64,000 nt of DNA, from contig NZ_JACRYL010000007.1 of the NCBI RefSeq assembly GCF_014306625.1, positions 62,474 to 126,473 of the forward strand. Reading direction: 5' to 3'. This DNA is from Pedobacter fastidiosus (lineage in GTDB: Bacteria; Bacteroidota; Bacteroidia; Sphingobacteriales; Sphingobacteriaceae). Positions within the stretch are counted from its first letter, which is position 1, and the number at the start of each line of letters is the position of its first letter. Below, piece after piece: positions 25,977-32,936 of this stretch. The notes below the pieces were generated by a model. The model worked only from the letters and a program-made list of their open reading frames with translations. It had not been told where the DNA came from and ran no database searches. Position numbers and translations under genes: made by a program.

Positions 25977-26786
25977 ATGCCGATGGAATTATCTAAAACC
26001 TATCTTGATAATATTAAAGCGCTGAAATCGGCAATTTTACAGAGCCGTTACAGGGCAGCCACCTTAGTTAACAAAGAGCTTTTAACACTTTATTTTGCAG
26101 TTGGAAAGTTCATTTCAAATAAGATTAAAGAGGAAAAATGGGGGGCAAAAGTTATTGAAAATCTTTCTGCTGATTTGCAACTCGAATTGCCAGGATTAAG
26201 AGGTTTTTCAGCGACGAACATTAAAAGAATGCGCCTCTTTTTTGAATCTTGGGAAGAGCAATTCATAATTAGTCCGTCACTTACGGCCCAATTAGAAACA
26301 ATTGATTTACAGGAAATTACATTTAGACCGTCAGTAACGGTCCAATTAGAAAATAGTTTTTCTACTGTAAGTTTCACTCACCATATCGAGATTTTACAAA
26401 ATACAAAATCTTCAGAAGAAAGAATATTCTACATCCAAAAAACGGCCTCAGAATTTTGGAGTTTGAGTACATTAAAAAATCATTTAAATAATCAAACCTA
26501 TCAAAAAACGGGTAGCTTACCCAACAACTTTTCAAAAACTATAACGAATGATAAAGCCAGGCAAAAAGCCCTACAATCATTTAAAGATGAATACTTATTA
26601 GATTTTATAAATATTGAGGATGGCGACGAAAAGGATGAAAGACTTTTAGAGAGTGAAATTGTTCAAAATATTAAAAAATTCTTAATGTCTATAGGAGCGG
26701 ATTTTGCCTTTATTGGAAATCATTTGCCGGCTGCTTACAAAGGACTTTTACCAGATGTTGAAACGCTAAAAAAATTGATGGATTAA
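25977..26786 (+). CDS. YhcG-type DUF1016 protein missing its PD-(D/E)xK nuclease core
   Basis: Residues 8-165 match the DUF1016 N-terminal helical domain (YFAVGKFISNKIKEEKWGAK, LSADLQLELPGLRGFSATNI). Residues 190-247 match the start of the C-terminal nuclease domain (ALQSFKDEYLLDFIN, then FAFIGN). Full-length members continue with about 90-100 residues holding the active site; here FAFIGN runs straight into the family's last 20 residues (LPAAYKGLLPDVETLKKLMD). The catalytic core is therefore absent by an in-frame internal deletion, giving 269 instead of roughly 340-370 residues. It probably lacks nuclease activity. It sits between two glycosyltransferase genes with 3- and 1-base gaps, out of functional context. 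Confidence 0.8.
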   Translation: MPMELSKTYLDNIKALKSAILQSRYRAATLVNKELLTLYFAVGKFISNKIKEEKWGAKVIENLSADLQLELPGLRGFSATNIKRMRLFFESWEEQFIISPSLTAQLETIDLQEITFRPSVTVQLENSFSTVSFTHHIEILQNTKSSEERIFYIQKTASEFWSLSTLKNHLNNQTYQKTGSLPNNFSKTITNDKARQKALQSFKDEYLLDFINIEDGDEKDERLLESEIVQNIKKFLMSIGADFAFIGNHLPAAYKGLLPDVETLKKLMD

Positions 26787-26787
26787 T

Positions 26788-27534
26788 ATGCCAAAGCTCT
26801 CCATTATTACCATCGTATATAACAACGTTCGAGACATTGAGCGAACGATAAACTCTGTAATTAATCAAACTTTTAAAGATATTGAATACCTTATTATTGA
26901 TGGTGCTTCTACAGATGGTACGCTTGAAGTTATTCAACGGTATAAAAATCAAATTTCCAAAATTGTTTCTGAGAAAGATCAAGGTATTTACCATGCGATG
27001 AATAAAGGCTTGGCAATGGCTAAAGGCGATTACGTTTTGTTCATGAATTCTGGCGATGAACTTTATGATGAACATACGGTTGAAGATGTTTTTGAATCTT
27101 CACCTGGAGCTGATATTTATTATGGCGAAACCGAAATGTACAACGATAACTGGGAGAATTTAGGAAGAAGAAGACATGAGGCTCCAGAAGTTTTTGATTG
27201 GAAAAGTTTTCAATTTGGAATGAACATTAGCCATCAGGCGATTTATATTCGAAGAAGTATTACTACACCTTACGATTTGAAATATAAATACAGCTCGGAT
27301 ATTGATTGGATTATTAAGGCGGCGAAAAAATCGTCAAATATTGTTAACGTTCATCGTTATGTAGCCAAGTATTTGGTGGGTGGAATGAGTAAGAAAAAGC
27401 ATTTTGAAAGTTTAAAAGAGCGCTTCAAAATTCTAACCAAATATTATGGCCTAATTCCTAATATTTTTAATCATATCATAATTGCTGGAAATTTAGCTTC
27501 GTACTTTTTTAGGCACAAAAGAACGAATGATTAA
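26788..27534 (+). CDS. Family 2 glycosyltransferase
   Basis: A 248-residue GT-A enzyme with LSIITIVYNNVRDIERTI at residues 3-20, IIDGASTDGT (nucleotide-binding Asp), the GIYHAMNKGLAMAKGDYV segment and NSGDE as the DxD equivalent. This set is typical of Bacteroidota GT2 enzymes of the WcaA/colanic-acid type that decorate surface polysaccharides. It begins one base after the YhcG-type stop and has no membrane anchor. Sugar specificity cannot be deduced. It is the last gene of the glycan run and is followed by a repeat half-element. Confidence 0.9.
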   Translation: MPKLSIITIVYNNVRDIERTINSVINQTFKDIEYLIIDGASTDGTLEVIQRYKNQISKIVSEKDQGIYHAMNKGLAMAKGDYVLFMNSGDELYDEHTVEDVFESSPGADIYYGETEMYNDNWENLGRRRHEAPEVFDWKSFQFGMNISHQAIYIRRSITTPYDLKYKYSSDIDWIIKAAKKSSNIVNVHRYVAKYLVGGMSKKKHFESLKERFKILTKYYGLIPNIFNHIIIAGNLASYFFRHKRTND

Positions 27535-27540
27535 CAACAG

Positions 27541-27582
27541 CTCGTCATTTCGACTGGAGCAAAGCGTAATGGAGAAACCTTT
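27541..27582 (+). repeat. Half-copy of the GTCATTTCGACTGGAGC repeat
   Basis: CTCGTCATTTCGACTGGAGC followed by AAAGCGTAATGGAGAAAC matches the left arm of the element at 2171 but has no mirrored right arm, so it is a solitary half-element. Confidence 0.6.
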
Positions 27583-27710
27583 TAAATGGGGTTTTTACAA
27601 AATTTTTCCAATACAGTTGTTATGATGCGATAGAGATAACTCAAATTTCTAAAAACAATAATTTTCCCCAACTGTCTTTAAATATATCACCTATTTAAAA
27701 TTTAAAGATT

Positions 27711-28271
27711 ATGGGACAATTAAGTAACCGCACAATTGCTGTACTTTCAGAAAGCGGATTTGAAGAAGTTGAATTAACAGAACCAGTAAAAAGATTAAAA
27801 GAAGAAGGCGCAACCGTTCATGTTATCTCCTCAAAAAGTGGAACAATAAAAGCGTGGAATCATGATCATTGGTCTATTGAAGTTGATGTAGATAAAACTA
27901 TTGACGAAGTAAATGCAGATGATTATAATGGATTGCTTTTGCCCGGAGGCGTTCTAAACCCAGATCAGTTACGAATTAATAAAGATGCGATTGCCTTTGT
28001 AAAAGCTTTTTTTGAAGCCGGTAAACCCGTCGCCGCAATCTGCCACGGACCGCAAACTTTAATTAATGCAGACGTTGTTAAAGGTAGAAAAATGACATCC
28101 GTTAAAAACATTTCTCAGGATTTAATTAATGCTGGTGCAGATTGGTCTGACGAGGAAGTTATTGTAGACCAAGGTTTGGTTACCAGCAGAACACCGAAAG
28201 ATTTACCTGCATTTAATGATAAAATTGTAGAGGAATTTGCTGAAGGAGTTCACGAAGGACAACATGCCTAG
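27711..28271 (+). CDS. DJ-1/PfpI family type 1 glutamine amidotransferase-like protein
   Basis: The 186-residue protein has the PfpI pattern: IAVLSESGFEEVELTEPV near the N-terminus, a glutamate-containing turn, LLLPGGVLNPDQLR, and the nucleophile elbow AAICHGPQTLI with Cys near residue 107. This subgroup (YhbO/PfpI-like) is associated with stress resistance and proposed deglycase or peptidase activity, which remains debated. It stands alone, with a 176-base upstream gap and a good terminator downstream. Confidence 0.9.
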   Translation: MGQLSNRTIAVLSESGFEEVELTEPVKRLKEEGATVHVISSKSGTIKAWNHDHWSIEVDVDKTIDEVNADDYNGLLLPGGVLNPDQLRINKDAIAFVKAFFEAGKPVAAICHGPQTLINADVVKGRKMTSVKNISQDLINAGADWSDEEVIVDQGLVTSRTPKDLPAFNDKIVEEFAEGVHEGQHA

Positions 28272-28300
28272 AGGGCTGGAACGCTCTTTGTAAATTCACT

Positions 28301-28333
28301 AAAAAACGGTTGACATTGGTTAGCCGTTTTTTT
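28301..28333. terminator. Rho-independent terminator between convergent genes
   Basis: AAAAAACGG at 28301-28309 pairs with CCGTTTTTT at 28324-28332, with a T-run on the plus strand. It ends the PfpI-family gene and, read leftwards with its A/T symmetry, may also serve the convergent gene ending at 28336. Confidence 0.75.
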
Positions 28334-28335
28334 AT

Positions 28336-29379
28336 TTAAAGCTTTACTTGCCTAATAATATTTTTAATATTCAACTCAATAATGTCGGTCATCGTTTTAC
28401 AACTTAAATAATGTCGATCTTTAAAATAATCGGCCATACTTTGCTTTAGCAATGCGATGTTTGCCGGAGTTGTTAATGCTTCTTTATTTGAGACATCTCG
28501 CAAATCTGTTAAGCGATGACGCTCACTCCTAACTCGATGTACGATTGATGATCTTTCCTCTTGTTGATACTGTAAAACTGTTTTCTCGGTTAATTGCTCC
28601 ATGCTCATTTTTACATAAGGCAAATTTTCCTTAAAAAACTGGGGCAAATAAACCTTTAAATTTCCTTCGTAAAATTGCTGATCGAAATCTATTGCTCTGA
28701 TTCTAAATTGAATATCATCGAAATCTGGCGTAATTTGAACTACAAAATTATAAGCCCTCATATCACCCAAAAGCATTATTAAACAGCGTTCGTTAAATTT
28801 CACAAACTCCTTAGCAATTCTAGTCGGATTAAATTCTGGAGTGTATAACTGTCCTTTCGTAAAAACATCTCCCGGAATCCCCGCAATATGCTCCTCTACC
28901 AATGTATCGCCATCTACCAAATAATTCACTTGGTTTGGCGATAAAATTTCTTCGAGTTCTAAGCCGTAAATTCTAGAAGCATCGGCTTTTTTAATGTAGA
29001 AATAATCGTAAACATCATTTAAGCGGTTTACAATTCTGATTCTAAAAGGATGCGTATTTCCGAAAGTACAATATTCAATTTTATCGATGTATTTATGCTC
29101 AACAATGCGCAGGTTTCCAGATGCTTTTAAGTTAGCATAGATTTCTTTTAACCCATTGTGTAGTTTTTCAATTAAATCCTGTGCATAAATTGGCCCCTCC
29201 CACAGAGAATCTTTTCCAAACTTATCCATTAGTGGGAAAGCCTCATTAAACTGCATCAAATCATTGTATTTGATGGGCAATTTGGCTTCACGCTGATAAC
29301 TTCGCAGGTATTTTTGCAAAGCAGGCGTAACCGGAAAAATCGGCTTCTTTTTTGAAATTTTTACATCATCGTTTTCCAT
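28336..29379 (-). CDS. Conserved protein of unknown function with kinase-like catalytic loop
   Basis: I do not recognise a named family with certainty. The 347-residue protein has no signal peptide or membrane segment. Its centre shows LLGDMRAYNFVV, then about 20 residues later RAIDFDQQFYEGN. A GD-x4-N loop followed by DFD resembles the catalytic loop and metal-binding DFG of kinase or aminoglycoside-phosphotransferase folds. A VEEHIAGIPGDVFT stretch before it could be the hinge. Similar proteins are, as far as I know, conserved in Sphingobacteriaceae. It is monocistronic, and its upstream region is crowded with palindromic repeats. Confidence 0.5.
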   Translation of the reverse strand: MENDDVKISKKKPIFPVTPALQKYLRSYQREAKLPIKYNDLMQFNEAFPLMDKFGKDSLWEGPIYAQDLIEKLHNGLKEIYANLKASGNLRIVEHKYIDKIEYCTFGNTHPFRIRIVNRLNDVYDYFYIKKADASRIYGLELEEILSPNQVNYLVDGDTLVEEHIAGIPGDVFTKGQLYTPEFNPTRIAKEFVKFNERCLIMLLGDMRAYNFVVQITPDFDDIQFRIRAIDFDQQFYEGNLKVYLPQFFKENLPYVKMSMEQLTEKTVLQYQQEERSSIVHRVRSERHRLTDLRDVSNKEALTTPANIALLKQSMADYFKDRHYLSCKTMTDIIELNIKNIIRQVKL

Positions 29380-29405
29380 CGATCAGCAATGTAGCATTTT
29401 AAAAA

Positions 29406-29501
29406 TTTAACCGCAAAGAATTTAAGCAAGCGCAAAGAACACAAAGTTAAACGCTAAACTTCATTTTCTTTACGAAATACTTTGCGCCCTTTGCGGTTAA
29501 A
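29406..29501. repeat. Palindromic element with TTTAACCGCAAAG ends
   Basis: TTTAACCGCAAAG at 29406-29418 and its exact complement at 29489-29501 enclose about 70 bases with further GCGCAAAG-like internal repeats. It is a dispersed type common in Bacteroidota intergenic DNA and related in style to the ACCACAAAG elements next to it. It occupies the gap upstream of the kinase-like gene. Confidence 0.65.
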
Positions 29502-29522
29502 AACATTAGTACTTTGGACAAC

Positions 29523-30023
29523 CAAATTGGCAAACCCGCTAAATACCAGTTTATTTTTCGATAAGTTTTAATTTTTTTACCACAAAGTTCACAGAGAAAA
29601 AGCACAGAGGAGAAAGAGTAATTCTCGGTGAAAACTCAGTGCGCTCTGTGGTTAATTTTTGCAGGATAACCAAATGGCAAACCGGCTAAATACCTGCTTA
29701 TTTTTCGATAAGTTTTAATTTTTTTACCACAAAGTTCACAGAGAAAAAGCACAGAGGAGAAAGAGCAACTCTCCTTCTTCTCGGTGAAAACTCAGTGCGC
29801 TCTGTGGTTAATTTTTGCTGGATAACTAAATGGCAAACCCGCTAAATACCTGCTTATTTTTCGATAAGTTTTAATTTTTTACCACAAAGTTCACAGAGGA
29901 AAAGCACAAAGGAGAAAAAGCAACTCTCCTTCTTCTCGGTGAAAACCCAGTGCGCTCTGTGGTTAATTTTTGCTGGATAAATAAATGGCAAACCCGCTAA
30001 ATACCGACTTATTTTTCGATAAG
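29523..30023. repeat. Tandem repeat, period 147-156 bp, 3 full copies plus the native gene end
   Basis: The anchor GGCAAACC recurs at 29529, 29676, 29832 and 29987. Each unit contains, on the minus strand, the last codons of the serine hydrolase gene (CGAAAAATAAG, GGTATTTAGC) followed by a palindromic element with TTAACCACAGAG and CTTTGTGGTAA ends. The copy at 29676-29831 has 9 more bases in the palindrome than the first. It looks like repeated local duplication of a gene tail plus its adjacent repeat. Confidence 0.85.
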
Positions 30024-31155
30024 GATAGTTGCCTGCACCATGATCTGCAAATTGAACAATAATGGTATTCGTTTTTGGATCGATGTAAAGTCTTTGTCCG
30101 AGCATTCCCTCCGCTGCATAATCGCCATTCTCACCTTCTTGCGGAATCCACCACAGATAATGATGTGCAGATTTTTGCCAGCCTTTTGATGACGCTGGCT
30201 TTTCAGTACCAATATTGATGGATTGGTTTACCCAACTTTCGGATACAATTTGTTTGTTGTTATATTTTCCTTTGTTTAGATACAAACGCCCAATTTTGGC
30301 AAAATCTATTGCCGTAACCTGAAAACGGCTTGCCGTATTTGCCAATCCATTTGGATGATCTAAGCCCCAAGTGGAATTGTACTCCGTGCCAATATTCCGC
30401 CAAATTTTTTCTTCAAAATATTGTGCTACCGATTTCCCTGTAGCTTTCTCCATCACCCAACCCAATAAAATTGGATCGATACTTTTATATTTCCAAACCG
30501 TTCCAGGTTTATTAACGAGCTTAACTTTCATCAGCTCTGTTTTCATATCATGTGTATAGTAATACTTTGCTTCATCAGAAAAGAAAGCTTGAACAACTCC
30601 GCCTAAAGCATCTTGAAATTCCAAGCCTGATTTCATATCCAAAAGATTTTTTAACGTGATGTTATTAAAAGCAGGATTAAATTTTAGCTCAGGAATATAT
30701 TGGGTTACTTGATCATTCAAATTTTTAATGCTTCCATCTGCCAACGCTTCTCCAAGCATAATAGAAACCAGACTTTTTGCTCCAGAAAATATTGTAGTTA
30801 GCGTACTGTCGCTATAACCTGAACTATATTTTTCATATAATATACTATCATTCCTAATGACAAGAAAAGCATTTAATTTGCCATTTTTAAAATAATCTTT
30901 AAATGGGATAGATTGATTATTACCATCTAAAACATGCAAAGTATCTATATCATTTCTTAGTTTAGGCGAACGTATAAAATGAAATATGGAATTGCTTTTA
31001 TGAGAGACATCTTGCGGAAATGCTTTGTAAGTTACCGAATCAGGCTGACGGTAATAAAGCACCCGCATTAAATACGGTTGCCAAATAAATAACCCACCAA
31101 AGGTTAGGATAATTAGCAAGAAGAAATAAAAGATAATTTTTTTAAAGATTTTCAT
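29854..31155 (-). CDS. Membrane-anchored serine hydrolase (class C beta-lactamase-like) with repeat-encoded C-terminus
   Basis: An N-terminal membrane anchor (residues 5-26) precedes a class C beta-lactamase/esterase-like domain. The SxxK motif is FSGAKSL (Ser near residue 124), a YxN-type motif is WKYKSID, and DHGAGNYPYR lies near the end. The ATG at 31155 is chosen over a TTG two codons upstream. The expected end after YLAGLPF is replaced: translation runs through a palindromic repeat (giving HRAHWVFTEKKESCFFSF and onward, about 34 residues) and stops at a TAA supplied by the next duplicated copy. The enzyme is periplasmic-facing; substrate unknown. It lies 45 bases downstream of the acyltransferase gene. 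Confidence 0.85.
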   Translation of the reverse strand: MKIFKKIIFYFFLLIILTFGGLFIWQPYLMRVLYYRQPDSVTYKAFPQDVSHKSNSIFHFIRSPKLRNDIDTLHVLDGNNQSIPFKDYFKNGKLNAFLVIRNDSILYEKYSSGYSDSTLTTIFSGAKSLVSIMLGEALADGSIKNLNDQVTQYIPELKFNPAFNNITLKNLLDMKSGLEFQDALGGVVQAFFSDEAKYYYTHDMKTELMKVKLVNKPGTVWKYKSIDPILLGWVMEKATGKSVAQYFEEKIWRNIGTEYNSTWGLDHPNGLANTASRFQVTAIDFAKIGRLYLNKGKYNNKQIVSESWVNQSINIGTEKPASSKGWQKSAHHYLWWIPQEGENGDYAAEGMLGQRLYIDPKTNTIIVQFADHGAGNYPYRKISRYLAGLPFIYPAKINHRAHWVFTEKKESCFFSFVLFLCELCGKKLKLIEK

Positions 31156-31199
31156 TGACAAAACTTACGCCAACAAATATAAAATATAGCATGGAAATT

Positions 31200-32126
31200 T
31201 TAAGCCATACTATCAGAAAGATCCTGTCTTATTTCTTCAATTTTCGGAGCTTTTCTCTCTTGTTTATGTTTCCATCTTCTATGGCTCCATAACCAATAAG
31301 CAGGCTTTTCTTGAATCATTTCCTCTAGGAAATGCGTATGCGCTTCAGTAATCTCATATTCTGCTGTTTGATCAGGATGCAAGCAAATCGGCACACAGTC
31401 TACCTCGTAATAACCACGTTTTAAATAGTTGATTTTTAAATAAAAAACCGGGCGATTGGTTTTCTTTGCAATTTTTTCTATTCCAAGCTGAACAGAAGTT
31501 TCTTGGTTCAGAAAGTTTGTCCAATAAAGAGATTCTTCTTTTGCCGGAGCTTGGTCGCTCCCGAAAGTAAACATATTAGCAGAACCTTTACTGGATTGAA
31601 TGGCTCTTAAAGTTTGGCGCATGGCAACCATTCTATTTCCAAACTTGCTTCTCATGGTTAAAAACCAATTATCAAATGCTTCACTGCTAAGTGGCTTATA
31701 TATTGGGTAATGCTGACCAGAAAAATTTAATCCGATTGCCATACAAACCCATTCATAATTGCCATAGTGAGAGGAGCAGAAAAGAACGCTTTCATTATTT
31801 TTAAGATAGGCCTCAACCAAATCGACATTCTTGAATTTTACACGCTTAGAAAGTTCTTTTTTTGAGATACTTTTCATTTTGATTACCTCAACAAATAGTG
31901 AGGATAAGAATTTGTAGTATTCTTTTTCGATGGCTTTAAGCTCCGCAGCAGTTTTATCTGGAAAGGCATGGTATAAATTCTCCTTCACCACCTTTCTACG
32001 ATATTTAAAAACGTAGAAAATTAATAAATAAAAGGCATCAGCTAGTCTATATAATAGAAATAGTGGCAAAAGAGAAAGTGCGTTTAATAAAAATATCCCT
32101 AAAAAGGATAGGCTCTTATTAATCAT
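31200..32126 (-). CDS. Lipid A biosynthesis-type lysophospholipid acyltransferase
   Basis: The 308-residue protein has an N-terminal hydrophobic region (residues 5-40) and the LpxL/HtrB-type acyltransferase signature: the catalytic HX4(D/E) motif in CSSHYGNYEW near residue 120, then FGSDQAP and WLWSHRRWK at the C-terminus. It should transfer an acyl chain to a lipid A precursor at the inner membrane. The ATG at 32126 is preferred; the longer reading begins at a TTG 18 codons upstream inside the likely promoter region. The serine hydrolase gene follows closely on the same strand. Confidence 0.9.
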   Translation of the reverse strand: MINKSLSFLGIFLLNALSLLPLFLLYRLADAFYLLIFYVFKYRRKVVKENLYHAFPDKTAAELKAIEKEYYKFLSSLFVEVIKMKSISKKELSKRVKFKNVDLVEAYLKNNESVLFCSSHYGNYEWVCMAIGLNFSGQHYPIYKPLSSEAFDNWFLTMRSKFGNRMVAMRQTLRAIQSSKGSANMFTFGSDQAPAKEESLYWTNFLNQETSVQLGIEKIAKKTNRPVFYLKINYLKRGYYEVDCVPICLHPDQTAEYEITEAHTHFLEEMIQEKPAYWLWSHRRWKHKQERKAPKIEEIRQDLSDSMA

Positions 32127-32153
32127 AATAGGGAATCGATTAGTTTGTTGAGA

Positions 32154-32161
32154 CAAAACTA
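32154..32161 (-). promoter_or_regulatory. Candidate -7 box for the acyltransferase gene
   Basis: The minus strand reads TAGTTTTG (TAnnTTTG consensus) 27 bases before the ATG at 32126. TTTG occurs 16 bases further upstream, shorter than the usual spacing. This also argues against the longer reading of the gene. Confidence 0.4.
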
Positions 32162-32292
32162 ACGTCCAAATGGAAATCAAATGCCATCAAATTGTTTGTT
32201 TTTTATTCCCATAAGTTTTATGAAAAATGAGTGACAGAAAATCAATCGATTGATTAATGTTTTAGTGAAATTTTAGGAAAGTATCAGTAAGT

Positions 32293-32340
32293 AGGCTTTG
32301 ACAACTTTAATAGCCAGGGGGAAAGAAAGTTGTCAAAGCT
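32293..32340. repeat. Palindromic element, TTTGACAACTTT family
   Basis: GGCTTTGACAACTTT and AAAGTTGTCAAAGCT face each other across a central stretch of about 18 bases. Two more elements of this family lie at 50238-50339. Confidence 0.75.
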
Positions 32341-32344
32341 AAAA

Positions 32345-32815
32345 AAGACCTCACCCTATTAAAGTTTCTGCTTTGGCAAATTAGTATCCCTCCCTCTCCT
32401 TGAAGAGAGGGAAACAAAAGACAGTAACTTAAACCATAAGTAAAACCTAAACCAAACTAAGCTGTTCTTAGGTGTCTAAGGTGGTGAAAAACCTAAGCGC
32501 AAAAAGGCCTCACCCTATTAAAGTTTCTGCATTGGCAATTAGTATCCCTCCCTCTCCTTGAAGAGAGGGAAACAAATACAGTAATCTTAAACCGTAAGCA
32601 AAAAACTTGCATCAAACTAAGCGGTTCTTAGGTATCTAAGGTGGTGAAAAACCCTAAACGTGTAAAAGCCTCACCCTATTAAAGTTTCTGCTTTGGCAAA
32701 TTAGTATCCCTCCCTCTCCTTGAAAAGAGGGAAACAAAAGACAGTAATATTAAACCGTAAGCAAAAAACTTGCATCAAACTAAGCTGTTCTTAGGTATCT
32801 TAAGTTTTCAAGTCC
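32345..32815. repeat. Three tandem copies of a ~160-bp intergenic repeat
   Basis: CCTCACCCTATTAAAGTTTC begins copies at 32349, 32508 and 32669 (periods 159 and 161). Each unit continues with a TCCCTCTCCTTGAAGAGAGG hairpin and ends near CTAAGCTGTTCTTAGG, itself a short palindrome. It fills much of the 810-base gap between the acyltransferase gene and typA. No coding frame spans it. Confidence 0.85.
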
Positions 32816-32856
32816 TCCCTTCTGGGTAGGATTTAGGTGGGGCGCCTTTAAACCCA

Positions 32857-32882
32857 AAAAACCCCGATTTACATCGAGGCTT
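32857..32882 (-). terminator. Rho-independent terminator of typA
   Basis: On the minus strand CCTCGAT and ATCGGGG arms (32873-32879 and 32862-32868) are followed by TTTTTTGGG. It lies about 55 bases beyond the typA stop. Confidence 0.65.
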
Positions 32883-32900
32883 TAAATTTATATTTTCCAA

Positions 32901-32934
32901 CTCCCTCTCCTTCGGAGAGGGCTGGGGTGAGGCT
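32901..32934. repeat. CCCTCTCC/GGAGAGGG palindrome with GGGTGAGG tail
   Basis: CCCTCTCCTTCGGAGAGGG followed by CTGGGGTGAGG lies directly after the typA stop. It is the intact version of the hairpin found in degraded form in each of the three tandem copies at 32349-32815. Confidence 0.65.
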
Positions 32935-32936
32935 AT

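Noticed and set aside
25977..26786. YhcG-type gene as a frameshifted pseudogene
   Set aside because: The frame is continuous from start to the family C-terminus; the defect is an internal in-frame deletion, so it is listed as a coding sequence.
29523..30023. Regular tandem repeats suggesting a CRISPR array
   Set aside because: Period is about 150 bases, units are nearly identical throughout without variable spacers, and no cas genes are present.
31156..31161. TTG two codons upstream as the start of the serine hydrolase
   Set aside because: The ATG at 31155 gives the same signal anchor and is the commoner start codon.
32345..32815. Second possible CRISPR-like array
   Set aside because: The ~160-bp units are homologous over their whole length; there are no short repeats with unique spacers.
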